From: Parus major
Taxonomy: Eukaryota; Chordata; Aves; Passeriformes; Paridae
DNA: 64,000 nucleotides
Assembly (NCBI RefSeq): GCF_001522545.3
Contig: NC_031769.1
Span: forward strand, 75,453,538-75,517,537
Direction: 5' to 3'
The notes under the pieces were generated by a model. That model did no database searches, was not told the origin of the DNA, and worked only from the letters and a program-made list of their open reading frames with translations. Positions 24,421 to 37,600 of this stretch are shown in pieces. The translations under genes and the position numbers were made by a program. The number at the start of each line of letters is the position of its first letter. Position 1 is the first letter of the stretch.

Positions 24421-27400
24421 TATGATTTGACCAGGGTTTGTGCAATAGGTGTCCAGTTTTTGCTGCTTTCGCAGAACCTGCTGCTGTGGGCACGGCCAAG
24501 GACTTCAACACATGCCTCTTCTACACACTGTTAATGCTATTTGCCCCGGCACATTCCTTAGCTGTGCAATGCAACAATTATACTTTGTCATCTGTAGTAT
24601 TTCCACCCTAGAATATCAATTTACAGCCCTGCGTTACAGCGTGTCCTCAAAAAGCGAGCAGTGAAAGGGGAGAAGTTATATAACTGGTCTGGTGCTGCAG
24701 AGCCCAGCCAGCCACCAGTAGGATTGCATTGCAGGGATGCCCACCTTCTAAAAACATCCCCTTCTTCCCCAAAAGTCCTGCTACCTCAACCTCTAAGGCA
24801 ATTTACATGCTGCATCTCAAAACCAGATCACCTTTATTACCATGATGCTCTGCATCCAACAGTGAAGGGATAAAGCTGAGGTATTTTTGAAGCATCATTG
24901 CAGCAGCCACCTGGCTGCCTTCCAGTATGCTCTTTCTTTGAGTGTGCTCACTGTTTCTCATATATAAGACTGCTGATCCATCAGTTAATCATATTAAGTA
25001 CTTAAAATTAACTTTTAAATTATTAATGCATGAGAACATATCCATTTTCCATGTACATTATTATAAAGGATTACAGTGTGTACACTGAGTGCTATTAACA
25101 TTACATTTTGAAGACAGTAAATTGACTTGTATGAAAATCAGAAGAGTTGATGGATTCCTCAAAATATGCCTTTAACAATCATAAAATGTTCAATTGAATT
25201 ACTATTAAGCATGTGTCTGTACTTAAATTTCTTTCTAAAACATACAAAAACAAGCAAATGCTCAAGTCTTATTAATATAATATTTTTCATTTTGTGGTGG
25301 TTTGAAAAAAATAGATACACATGAATATTGAAAATACTCATCTGACAAATAAAAACACTAGGAAAGATATGTTTAGTTTCCTAGACTACAGCTGTATCAT
25401 TCAAGACAAAACTGTACTGTCATAAGATCGTTTATCGAAAATAGCACCACTAAAATGGTTAAGTGGAGAAGAAGAAATGCATCTTTTTACTAGCAGTGAA
25501 GGACATGATTATCTTTTCTCTTAAATAACAAATCTCTGGCAAGACCCTACACAATGCTGTATCATGAAAATAACAGCCCAAAATGCTGATATTTTCTCTA
25601 GGAAGAAAGATCATTTTCTGCAAGAAAAAGGACACAAGAAATAATGTTGGCAATAATGTCCTCTGAATGTAAATGCTATTCCTGCTCAAGGATAGCCGAA
25701 AAATTAAGGCAAACAGCCTTGGCAAATGCTTAATGCCTTCTGAACTTTGTGCCTAGGAGAAGTTTGTCCCAGCTCCCTGATTTCTTCTTCTTTCCGCAGT
25801 GGTTGTGGTTTAGGTTAGAGAAGACAGATTCCTCTGACCCATGATGGAAGAAGTAGATGGAGGAACTAATGAGACTCCCTGGCTGTGCTCAAAGGAATCC
25901 AGGCCACTGGGGGAGAAGAGGACAGGGCATGCAGTCCCCTCCTAGCTGGAGAGGGTCTTGCTGCCCTGCAGCTTCCAAGCTCAGAGCCTGTTGTACAATT
26001 TTGCTTAGGATATCACTTTATTCCTCATTTGTGTCCTTCCTCAAGATACCCAGTAAGCCCAGAAAAAGGTCTTTTTACCATTTATACTTGGGAAACTTGC
26101 ATTAATGCAAGTTTCTCATGTGTTAAGGGTTCAAAAACAGGTCCAAATATAAGCAGAGTTTAGGCATTCTCTCTCTATTTAGCTGTATATTTAAGACTCA
26201 ATACCTGATAATAAATGGTTGCTGGAGTTCAAGTACTGTGGACTTGGTTTGCTTTCTGCAAAGACTTGAACTCTGCAGAGTGACTTTTCATTTTGGAACT
26301 TACCCAAAGGACACTAAGCTCTACAATTCAGTTAGCTCCAAGAGAGGAAAAAGGTCATTTTCAAGTTTTATTAAACAGATTATAGAAAACTGTCTACTAG
26401 AGATGAAATTTTCTTTAGAAACATTATTATATTTCATATATTTACTGAGAACAGGCATAATTTTCTTTTCTATTATGTTGATTTAGGAAATGAAAATCCA
26501 ATAGCAGAAGATCTGAAGAGGAGAGATCAGAATGTGGCCGCTGCTTTCTCTCTCAAAGGAACTTTCATGAAAGCATTATATGGAAGTTGGCATTAAGCGT
26601 GATCTATAACTAGTAGAATGCACTGATTAGAAATTCCAGCTATCTAAAAAGGGTCAACTTGGCCATTATTGCCTGGTAGGTACATAGGCAAAAGTGTTGA
26701 CCAACCTTTGAAATGATAATAAGTTTCTTTTGTCATGGACAAAGCTTTTCACCTTAAATGGACAGGAAGTCTTCTAACATAGTAGAATTTTAATAAAGCT
26801 TAATCTGGAACAAAACCAACTCAAAATGATTTCTATTGCTGCTACTATAAATAAAGCAAATGCTTAAAATATTTTTAAAAGCTGTCCAGAAAAAAATAAG
26901 CCTTTTAAACATCAATATGGAAGAGGGAGGAACGTTCTCCTTCCTTTCTGTCTGCATTCTTTTTTTTCCATTGTATTTATTGTATCACTCAGTGTATGGT
27001 GGAGATTGTAAACTGACAGGGGAAATGAAAGCGCTAACAAAAAAACCTAAACAAGTTTGTAAAAACACTCACTAAATATATCTGTATGAGCTAAAGAATA
27101 CAAATGAAATTTCAGTATCCACCAAAAGACTGAAAAGACTTGAGATTTTCAAAATCTTACATGTAAGTACTTGCTCAGTTGTTTTTAACTGATTCAGCAA
27201 GAACTTCATCAAATACATTAGTTTTAGAAGTTTAGAGACTTCATCTTCTGCCCAGTTGCTATCAAGAGGATTTCTTAATATCAGTTGAGTATAGAAAAGT
27301 CTTCTTCTGTAGTCGATGTCTAAAGGTTACTGACAAAAAAAGGAAAGCTATGGCATGACCATAACTGAATAAAGTCACTGTGTTCATAGACCACATTGTG

Positions 27401-29281
27401 GAGATATACTCTTTGTTGCTAGGTAAGTTATATCTCTATTTACATATTTTTCAAAAGGCCGAATAGTCAGGGACATTTTGTAATTTGAGATGGATTCTTA
27501 AGCTCTAGTGAGAGAGATGTGCTCTTCCTGGACTGTACAAAATACAGCAGTTATACAAGGTGGTGTAGGGGAGAGGGGAATTTTAAGCAATACTGATCAT
27601 TCAAACAGAAACTACATTAAAAAGAGGAATACATTCAGCCCACCCTTCTACACAAACACATCTGTTCTCACTGCTAGCTCCACAATGACTGATTCAACCC
27701 TAAGAATTATAAATGCTATATTTTCTCAGTTCCAATGGAGTGATGAAGAAAATGGACACTTTTGGGCATCAAAGGTATTTTTTACTGTTGGACACGAAAT
27801 GATTCAGACGGATGCAGCTTGAAGTGTGGTGAAAAAAGAAAAGAATTTTATTTGTTCTTTCAGTATTTGTAGGTTTTCAACTACGACCAGGGATTGGATA
27901 GTCAGGTTACCACCTTCCCAACCACACTGGCTGTAAGAGACATCCATCAAAAGGCATATCTTTAATGGAATGTATAAACACCTATGTTTATAGTTACTTT
28001 CCTGGGAAAATGGCTAGAAATTATGAAAACAATATTGAAAGGCCTGATTCTCAGGGCAACAGGTATTGAGTGAAATGACACCTTAAAAATCAAAATCAGC
28101 TGCTTTCCTGATGCATAAGTTTTCAATTAGGATGCCAAATAACACTGGAAGAACAATTCAAAATTACGCAGCAATAGGAGGAGATTCAGTTCAAACTATA
28201 CTTTATATTCTCATTTATGACATGAGAAATCAGGATTTATTCAAAATGTAGAGCTCATTAACAGCTTTGCCACATAGAAGGAGAGAAGGCAACAAAAATC
28301 GTGACTCAGAATGAAATACAGCCGCACTACAGTCAATGGCAAAATTCTTCGGGAGCTTAGTGTGACTGTGATTTTGTGTCAAGTATTTTCTTGGTTCCTG
28401 AGGGAGGGGCAATTAAAATAATCAGAAAGACAAAGAGAAAATCTTCAATGCCATAACTTGCCTGCAGGCTGCAGCTTTCAGAGCATGTTTTCATAACAGT
28501 TGAAGCAGGATCATCAGGTTAGTGCCATCTGAGAACCAGAAACATTTGAATGGTGTAAACAAAAATAGATTACATAGAAGTTAAGTTCTACCAAGCTGAG
28601 AGAAGAAGAGAAGCACAGCAAGCCAGCTGTACTGAACCCAAAACAGATCTTCCCTCAGCCAGTGCACTGAGTTGTGTGCAGACCCCAGTACCCTCTGAAG
28701 TAAAATGCACCTCTGTATAACACAGCCTTGCAGGGAGCCAGTGTGCCTTTTGTTGGCTTGCAGGGTATGGATCAGAGCTGAGGTGTGTTTCAGGTTGGTT
28801 TTCCCCACATGCTATAGGCACTGCCATTCTCCATAGCAGACAAGTCATGTCTCAAGCCATCCTCCAGAGAAGGTGATATGGAGTTTTGTGGCCATTTTCA
28901 TCCTGTGACTTTAAAGAAACAAAATAAGATGTCTAGTAGTCAATTCAAGTCTGAGCTAGACTTTTTGTATTTAAACTGCCATTTGCAAAGGAAGTAATAT
29001 TTTGCTTTCCTGGTGCAAGAATTACCAAAAAAAAAAGCCAAACCAAAACTAATGTACACTGCATTGTCATCTAAATTAATCCCTTGTCATACAGTTAGTC
29101 TCTAACTCTTCTTAGCCAATCAAGCCAAAACTTTGTCAGAAATTGGCTGGCAGGAAAAGATTCCCTTGCTCCATCCATAGCAAGCAGTGGGCTGGCTCTA
29201 AACAGAGCATTGAGAAATTGTGTTAAAATAGAAATTGTACCTGCACAATTTATAAGTGTTTTATATATTCTACAAGTCTTG
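24421..29281. other. AT-rich region without a confidently called gene
   Basis: No recognisable gene, RNA or transposon. Open frames are 104 codons or shorter with no motifs. Consistent with intergenic or intronic DNA. Confidence 0.6.
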
Positions 29282-29620
29282 TGTCACACTATATTAGGAA
29301 TGGCAAAGCACAACATGGACTCTCTTCTGGGTTGCACAAGAGAGCAAGTTTTATTATTCCAGATCTTCTTTTATAGACAGGTCTGAGAAGGTCAAAAGAG
29401 GTAAAACTCCCATTGGTCATTAAACCAACACATCACCATCATTGGACCATTAGGAACAGCAGCCCTGGACTGTTTCTTGCGAGTAAACAACAAGGATCCA
29501 AACAACATCTGCAAAGGTTGTTTTCCATCTCCAAGGACTGTTTGTATTACTCCTTATGATTTCTCAGGCCAGAGTGAGAACTAGTTTCACACAGGCTCAA
29601 GCTAATGCCTGAAGCCTAAA
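29282..29620 (-). mobile_element. Inverted copy of the nested LTR family
   Basis: The reverse complement matches the LTR at 14038-14388 over most of its length, including the TATA region (TATAAAA, plus-strand 29369-29375 reversed), the AATAAA signal (29350-29355 reversed) and the terminal GTGTGACA. Against the first copy there are substitutions, a small insertion just 5' of the TATA region and a deletion of about ten bases. Similarity fades beyond about 29600, so the left end of the LTR (right end here) is uncertain and I could not find a target duplication. It is a solo LTR without coding sequence. Confidence 0.75.
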
Positions 29621-29832
29621 AAGCTCTTATTTGACCATTTAAGTTCCCATAGTCTTGTCTATTTATTCAACTGTACTAAAAGAGTATGAAGTCATTCTCT
29701 TGTTTAAATTATTTCCTTCTATTTGGAAAAATTGTAATCCAAGGAGACTGATGGGACTTGCACTTCATACTGTCTGGCCAGAAGTAGGCATTTAGTGTAT
29801 CTTTATTATAAAGAAATCTTGGAGGATGAATT

Positions 29833-29885
29833 ACACATACACACATATGCACACACACGCACACACACATATATATATACACAAA
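29833..29885 (+). repeat. CA/TA microsatellite
   Basis: An imperfect (CA)n tract passing into (TA)n, with interrupting TG and CG steps. It is a typical vertebrate dinucleotide repeat. Confidence 0.8.
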
Positions 29886-29960
29886 GTAATCTTTTGATAA
29901 GAGAGTAGTCTTTCAACAGAAAAGACTGTAGTTACTATCCTGACAAAATGAAGATTCCTT

Positions 29961-29993
29961 GGAGGTCATTCCAACCTTGATGATTCTATGATT
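29961..29993 (+). mobile_element. Short CR1 tail fragment
   Basis: GAGGTCATTCCAACCTTGA followed by TGATTCTATGATT is the terminal part of a CR1 LINE with its characteristic octamer-like tail. Only about 33 bp are recognisable. Confidence 0.55.
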
Positions 29994-32900
29994 ACTTTCC
30001 TCTCAAAACTGTGATGGCTGTTCTTTATCAAAGGACCTCTTTTCCATGATTGTCAGGTGTATACAAATAGTCTGCATATATTCTTAGAGCAATCTGTAAC
30101 TGTCTTGAGAAGTAAATTTTTGAGGATTCTTCATTTCACTATCAAAAAATGTAATTTAAGTTACGAAGGCCAAATTGCCTCTGATGCTTTAGCAGATGTG
30201 AAATAAAAAAGTTGTGTTACAACACAGTAGCTCAGACATTCATCTTCAGCTGTGCCCTATGTCCACAGTCAGTGACAAGTCTCAGGGAGTCGTGCAGTAG
30301 CTACTACAGCAGCTAAGAGGAAATCCACTTGTGCTCCTCTGGAAGCTCTCACCACCTCTAGCTAGAAGTTTGGGACAGGTAAGCTTGTCATCGATTCCCT
30401 AAGAGTTAGCTATGATTTATTCTGTTTTTCTAGACTTAGTAATGTAAAGGTGCACATCTATCTGATCTCATATCCTAATTTGACCTCAAAATATTTAGTG
30501 AAAGTGAACAGAGAATATCTTTGCAGAAGACTTTCAGAACACTTACACCCACCAGGTAAGATCTGTTCTTTCTCCTTGACCAAGAGCCTTTTAAAACCCC
30601 ACTAACTTACTCCATAAAGATTTAGACAGGCTGCTGCATGACAAAAAGGACTCAGCTGGAGTGGGGCTCCAGCAGTGAGACTTCCTTGAAGCAGGAATGT
30701 GATTCCTCTGTGATCATGTGCCCACCTCAGGCATGGGTTCTGTTGCAAACAGCCCTTGTTCTAAGATGACAGATGACATTTCTGGTGTTACATTGATTGC
30801 TTTGTAGGTTCTCCCTCCTCCCTCCAAAGATTTGGTGATCCTCTTATCCTAATATTGGCAAGCATTTGAACAGACTTTTATTCAGCCATGCCTTAGGGAT
30901 GAGATAATGTAGAAAATGCCATGTTAAGAAGCAACCAAACAAACTTCATTCTGTGAACCACAATAGAGTGATGATAGAGCTAGAATATTTACAACAAATC
31001 AATAAATCTGTCTAATTACTATGCTCTAATTTGGATAATTTGCTTCTACAGTGGGAGGCAGAGTATTGGTGAACTGTTCTTCCCTCTTTAAGACCTAGAG
31101 CTACATATATCATATTGTGAAAATGAAATTGTCTTCATATTACTCACTAGGAAGCAATTGGAGTCAGGCCAGGAGCAGATGGCAGCTCAAAAGGCAATCC
31201 TCTTCCTCTTTGAGAAGTACTATTACTTTGTACTTAAGTAGCAATATTGATCTTAGAAATTTAATGCCTTTTAAAAACAATAATGACCACAATTTTATAG
31301 TGCTCTGGTAGCAGAGTTAGGATTTCTCTGCTTTAGTACATGGGGAGATTGATGCATGTCAGGTTTAGAGCATGCCCATGCCCACCGTTTTCCAAGAGTT
31401 TTCCACAGTTTTCCACTGTTTTCCATCTGAAGAAAAATCGGCATCTCTAAAATCCCAGCATCCTATCACAATCATGGTACACAAACATCAAGCACATGAA
31501 ATTAAGGGATGCTAGAGGCAGAGACAAAACAATTTACAAAAACCAGTATTCCCCACAAGAGAGTAAGTAGCTAGGCCAGGACCCAGAACAGCTCAGTCCT
31601 GGGCTGTGTTTTGTGGGCTCTCCCTGTGAGCCCAGGGGGAGTTTCCAGCTAATTTGGGAACAGCTTGTCCACAAAAAGCACCTCTTGGACAAGTTAGCAC
31701 TTGTTAAAAGTGGAACTGAATGTCTGAATGTGAATACCTGCTAGGTGTTGTACCTTGCAGCACAGCAGGATCCAGGAAACCTGCTGAGATGGTGAAACTC
31801 TCCATAAATAGGCATCAGTATGTTTCCCTAGTTAGGGCTGAGCAAACCTGAGTAATGGAAGAGACATTTTTAAAATGAAAGAAGCAGGAAGGTTTTCCTA
31901 CTTCTTACACTGATATAGTTACCAGTACAGTCATGATATTGAAATGTGAAGAATTTCAGCCCAAATGTTGGTGTACAATATAAATAAGTTAATTTGAGAG
32001 TAAGAGAAAGCTTGAATACTTCTCAGACCTTATTCTAATATGCAGTAAAGTCAAAAACAAAACCCTCGAGCATGAACAACATTGGGCAAACAACTTTGCT
32101 ATAAATTACAGTGCATATTCCCAACAGCAGATCTTTATTGGGTCTAAACTCTCTATAGAAATGAAGCTAGGAGCCAAACATTATCTTCAGGTGTATGTTG
32201 AATATGTGCGGAATACATGTCATGGTTTGCAAAATTTGCAGTAGCACTTAGGTAGATGTGAAACTTTGGCATGATTTGAAATGGGGTTTCTCCTCTTAAG
32301 TATTTTATTCCATCCTTATGGAAGAGTGATTTCTCATGGATTTTCAAAAGTGGACTCTTTTGTAACATAAATACTTCATAATGATCTTCACCATTTAAGT
32401 TAGAAAAGGAGAAAAAGAAAGCTGAACCAGTAGAAAACTACACAGAAGACAAAAAATACAAGTTTCTGAGAATGAAATTCCATTTTTATACTTGCAGTTC
32501 ATAAAAATTAGTTTTAAAAAGAGAAAACCACTTTTATATAAAGGTATTTTTCTTTTTAGATTTTAATAAATGTATTACTCTGTGTGTATTTCAGGTGACA
32601 CTCACACCCTGTCAGGCTACTTTTCAAGAAAGCAGGCTGCATTATAAACAGTTCTGGTCCCAGTGAGGTCAAAGTGCAAGCTGGAGTCAGGCTTGATTTC
32701 TTCATCACTAAACTCTGCAGCACATGCTGTATAGTTAAAAATATTTTTTTCTTTTGATTGTTTACACACTAATATTTTAATTTTTCTTTATTTCCAAGAA
32801 ACTGAATTGAGATATGTGGAGGTCATTTCATTTTTTGTTTTCTTACCTTCCCATACATTGAGGTAATGAGGTAGGGCACCTTTCTATTGTCATGTGTGGA

Positions 32901-33030
32901 CAGACCAAATGTTAAAAAACAGCAAGAAATAGAAGTATTTCTCCAGGAATTTTTATTGTTTCTCCAGGACAGTGAAACACTACCTGATGGTAATTTTTTA
33001 TAGCACTCAGAAAGCAAGCAGTAACTGGCT
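29994..33030. other. Region without a confidently called gene
   Basis: No gene or larger repeat recognised. A run of four degenerate GTTTTCCA units lies at about 31388-31428. Two weak open frames (64 and 71 codons) are unremarkable. Confidence 0.55.
31388..31428 (+). repeat. Short tandem repeat, GTTTTCCA units
   Basis: Four near-copies of GTTTTCCA separated by two or three variable bases, giving a period of about 10-11 bp. No function is evident. Confidence 0.6.
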
Positions 33031-33300
33031 CTAAGGTTCAGGTTGGACATTAGGAGGAATTTCTGCATAGAAAGGGTGATTAGACTTTGGAAGGAGCTGC
33101 CCAGGGAGATGGTGGAGTCACTGTCTCTGGAGGTATTTAATGAAAGACTGGATGTGGCATTTGGTGCAATGGTCTAGTTGGATGTGGTAGACTAACATGG
33201 TAGTGTTAGGTCACAAGTTGAACTCGATGATCTCAGAGGTCTAAATTAAACTGATTTACTAAATCAGTTAAACTGATCAACTAAACTGATTCTGTGATTC
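33031..33300 (+). mobile_element. CR1-type LINE fragment with altered tail
   Basis: This contains the signature CR1 3' segment GGAAGGAGCTGCCCAGGGAG, followed by a GGTGGAGTCACTGTC-like stretch and GAACTCGATGATCTCAGAGG. The normal terminal octamer repeats are replaced or expanded by units related to AAACTGAT (33250-33293), including the small inverted repeat AACTGATTT-ACT-AAATCAGTT. The copy is 5'-truncated and decayed, and it carries no intact reverse transcriptase. Confidence 0.8.
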
Positions 33301-34604
33301 CGTAGAGTATCAGTATTGAATCTTGTGATCAGATAGCCCTTATATCTGCAGTGGAAAACACCTTTCATTCAGATGCGCTGGGGAACGTGGCCTTTATTAT
33401 AGCAAAATTAAGGTGCCACACAAGAATCACACATGGCTATATTATTTCAACATCATGTCATGTGAATTCCTGCTGCCTAACTGAGCATGAACATCTCTGG
33501 GAAACACCAGTGCCTGTATCATATGATAGGACAGAGTCCAAAGAGCATGCAGGAAAGGGAACAAGAGGGCTATGACTGTACCCTGGATACAAAAGGTAAA
33601 AAGACGTGATGTGGCCAATATGTTATGCGATGTGTATCCATACTCCAGAGACTGAATAAAGGAAAAATATTTTTTGAGTCATAATGTGTCACAGAAAAGC
33701 AAGGATCACATTTAAAAACAAGTCTACTGGTGCAGAATAGAGCTGATGTGGAACTGGAAGACACAGTTAAATCTGCTGTGACAGACATGGGACTCTTCAT
33801 TTAGCAGATAGCATTCACATACAGACATCCAGCCTATGTTATACACTGCATAAGCATATTCAATGTTATTTACGCCAAGGAAGTACGTAAATTGTCTTCC
33901 ATGAATAGCAAAAATCCCAGTCTCCCTTTCTCTCTGAGAATTACAGAAGTCAGCAAAGGCAAGCCAATATCGTAAATCCCATTATTCGTATTACAAGAGC
34001 TCCCAGGAGCTCTGGTTGCATGACAGAAAGTCATTGCACTGGTCAAGCATTGGAAAACACTTAATTAGCTTATAGAGCTATTAGTTGATCTCCATTTTAC
34101 TAGGTGCACCCCATCATAGAATATCCCATAATTGAACTTGCCCTTGAATACAATCATAGGAAGTCAAGGTGTTCTCACTTTCTCTGACATAAGGGTTTTG
34201 CAACAGCCACAGCAACACAGCTTCACACTCACAATGTGAACACTGGAGTCTGAATTGCACAGAACCTAGACTGTATGATGACACTGGTATTGCTGTATCT
34301 GTCCAATCTGTCCTTGCTGTGTGTCAATCCTAAGGACTACAGGTAACAGCAAGACTGGCTGGGACAACTTGGGAAAGCAGGCCACTAACCCTGTAATGGC
34401 AGGTAAAGACTCTGAATCCTTGAGGACTTCTATCATCAGTCTTAAGAAATTCTCCTACTTGGTGTACGACCCCTTTCATGAGCTTGCAAAGCTAAATGAT
34501 TAATCAATTTAAGTTACTTCTCTTAGCTCAGTTCCTCCCAATTAGAAAACTATATGAGAATTGCATTCCTCAGCTAGTCTGCAGCCATCTTCCAATTTCC
34601 AGCT

Positions 34605-34643
34605 TAAATATATTCACAGCATTCATTGCTGTGAATATATTTA
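34605..34643. repeat. Perfect 17-bp inverted repeat (hairpin)
   Basis: TAAATATATTCACAGCA at 34605-34621 is followed by the 5-base loop TTCAT and the exact reverse complement at 34627-34643. Bases outside the stem do not pair. Perfect stems of this length are rare by chance in a given place. It may be a remnant of a small inverted-repeat transposon, a slippage product, or a transcribed hairpin; nothing nearby distinguishes these. Confidence 0.85.
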
Positions 34644-37600
34644 TTTCTTATTTTCTTCTCCCGACACCATTTGCCTGTCTGGTCTATTTGTGACTCAGTC
34701 CTTATTTATGACTCACCAGTGTGAAAGATAAGATTTGTGGCTTAGTGAGTGGCCTAATTGACCAGGCAACGAATATATTAGAAATACTCTAAGGGAACAT
34801 GTAAGTGCCCTTCTTAAAGTCCAATTAATGAAATATATTTGCATCTAAGCAACCATAAATAAAAATTTTAAAATGCATTTCATCTGAAATTTTCTGAATT
34901 AGTATTTATGCTGTATTTAGTAATCACCACAGCAATTTTCATCCTGATCCTTTTGTTCAACATGTGTACAAAGAAAAAGGCAAGGCGGTGTGGATTATAT
35001 AATGATTCTACCTTTCTCTGTTTCATTACCCTCCAGCTGTGGGAGTGACCAGTTCTCATGATGTCTGTGCTAGGCTGTGATTCATGTAAGCTTGGTGCAG
35101 CTGGTGGTATGTGGGCGACTTGCCAAAACAGCTGGAAAAAATGGCAAAAAGTTATCTTGGTCACACATCTGAGGGAGCTTGTTCTGGCTTTGGTTCATCA
35201 GCTCTGCCTCATAAAGATCTGGCTGGAATTTCAGCTGTTTAAGAACGTTGGGATTACAGCAGTTGATAGCAACAGTTTTCAAAATGTGCTTAGATCTCAA
35301 TTCTGCAACACACTAAGAGATAGTTAGATTGAAGATTTTGAAAGAGCAAAATTAAGAGTTCGTATAGGCTGCACGGAGAAGGCCCAGGAGCAGTTATCCA
35401 TTGCTGGTAATTGTTCATTCTATTATTATTGTGGTACAATCTGGAGACTTCAGCAACAGACGATCTTCATTGTTCTCAGCACCATAAAAAGCCATAACAA
35501 ACTGGCCAACTTTTTTCCACATTTGGTGGAGAATTAGCAAACATTTTCTTGAAGGTGTTGTTCTTTTCTGATGGCAGTCTATAAAGCCCCAGTTTCAGCT
35601 CTGCTATCCACCATCTAACCATAACATATCTAACCATGAGTGTTATTACAGACTCCATCCTCGTAGCACAGATCAAGCACAGCACTCTGTCACCCAAACT
35701 GCTGATTTATGCTTGCTGCATCATTTCAGTGAGGACAATGACATTGCACCAACGGACACCAGCACAGGATCTGGCCCTCAGATGCTATCAATGCCATTTA
35801 GTACCACTCTTCTCTTTTCACTTCTCCCTCAGTGCAGGGAAATTATTCTGGCTGACTGCAACTGGGAGCCAGGCGCAACTCAGCTCCCTTCCTGCACTCA
35901 GTCTCCCCAGCTCATTAGATCCCAGAGGAACAGGGGGTGTGGGAGGGGAGAAGATCCGGCCCTTTAGAGGTGGTTCCATTTATAAATATTGACTTTAATG
36001 CTAATTTCATGTAGTTGCTTGTAAAAGTCTTTTAGGCTGAAGCAGAAGGCACACTGCAGATGGCAAGGATATTTTTCACAGTTTTTATGGTGGATAACAA
36101 TATACTTGACATTTTGCTCATTAAATGTGAGCCCTGGTATGTGAGTAAACATGCTAGGCATCTGCGCTCTAAAATTACCAGTGTGAAAAGCAAAAACTCA
36201 AATGTTTCAGTCAATAAATGTACAGCACAGAAGCAACATTCAGCAACTTTCTGAATGCTGTGTGCAAGGCAAGGACTGAGTATGCAGTATTACATGGAAC
36301 ACTCTAGAACCAACAAGGAAGAAATAACATATTGCTTTACAGTCCATATTTTTGAGAGAGAAGATTACATCCAAAAATCTCTAAAGTCAACATAAACACA
36401 TGGTAGACCATACCCATCAATTTGTGTTCCTAGGGTAAATAACATTTGCCTTGTCAAGCCACAAAACTACATTGGGAAGAAAGGAATGGAACCAGAATGA
36501 GCTGAAAAGGTGGAAGAGATGGTCTGTGGAGGAAAAGGCAGTTTGCCACTATGAAGAATAGTAGACTGGAACAGGAAGGGACAGAAGGACAGATGTGTGG
36601 TGTGTGAGAGCAGTTGTGATAAGTGGCCAACCATGAAGAGATAATTGGAGCAGGTGCCACAGAACTACCACAGGCACTTTTCTGCTGTCCATCTTTGGGT
36701 TTTCACACATTCTTAAAGAAATGAACAACTGAAAGGATGAAAACAGGTGGAAAGAAAAGATGAAAGGGTAAGATAGATATAGGATATTAATCTAGTATAG
36801 ATGCTTTCTGCTTGTCTTTTCAACATTTTGGAGATACTATATTGAGATAGCTACAGTTCTGAGTGAACCGAAACACACCTGAGGAATACAAAATTTAGCT
36901 TAGGATATCTTGTGATGTTCATGACTTTGGGCTCTTCCAGAAACCAGTATCATGCAGGCACCTACAGTAAAGTTAAAATTTAAAAAATAAAGGATAGCTA
37001 GATTTAAGAAGGCAGAAGACTGGTGTCTTGTAGTTTTACTCATGGATTTCGCATGTGTTTTGGCATATTTCTTTATGAGAAGACAAACAATTTGTTACTT
37101 AAATCTGTATGGCGGAAATGGGTATGAGGAAAGTGAGACTTGACATATGAAATGATGATTTATTTTAAAAGGACTGTGAGGATTAAGGTAATGCTGAATT
37201 CTTCATTATTTTCCGTCTCTCACAGTGTTGGCCTATAAACATGGTCTTATATCACAATATAAACAGATGTAGTCTCTCTTTTCTCACTCCTTCCTCTTCC
37301 TTCATGTCTCCTAATTAAATATACTTTCATCTCAGTGTTAAATTCCTATTTTCTTTGACAGCTACTGTGCAATTCATGTCTCATTTCTCCCTCCAAATAA
37401 AACTCCTTGCATCTTTTGTTACCTCCAGGAAATCAGCTCTTTGGTATATCATATCATGATGTTGAGATACTATTAAAAATAAAATATTTTAAAATCAACT
37501 TCAAATGGGAACTTTGATATTAACTTGGCTACGCTACTTCTTACTGCAGCAGAGGATTCTTCCAACTGAAGCAGAGATTAAAACTCCTATTAATGTAAGT

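Noticed and set aside
34095..34155. ATCATAGAAT suggestive of a reversed CR1 tail
   Set aside because: A single ten-base match with no adjoining CR1 sequence.
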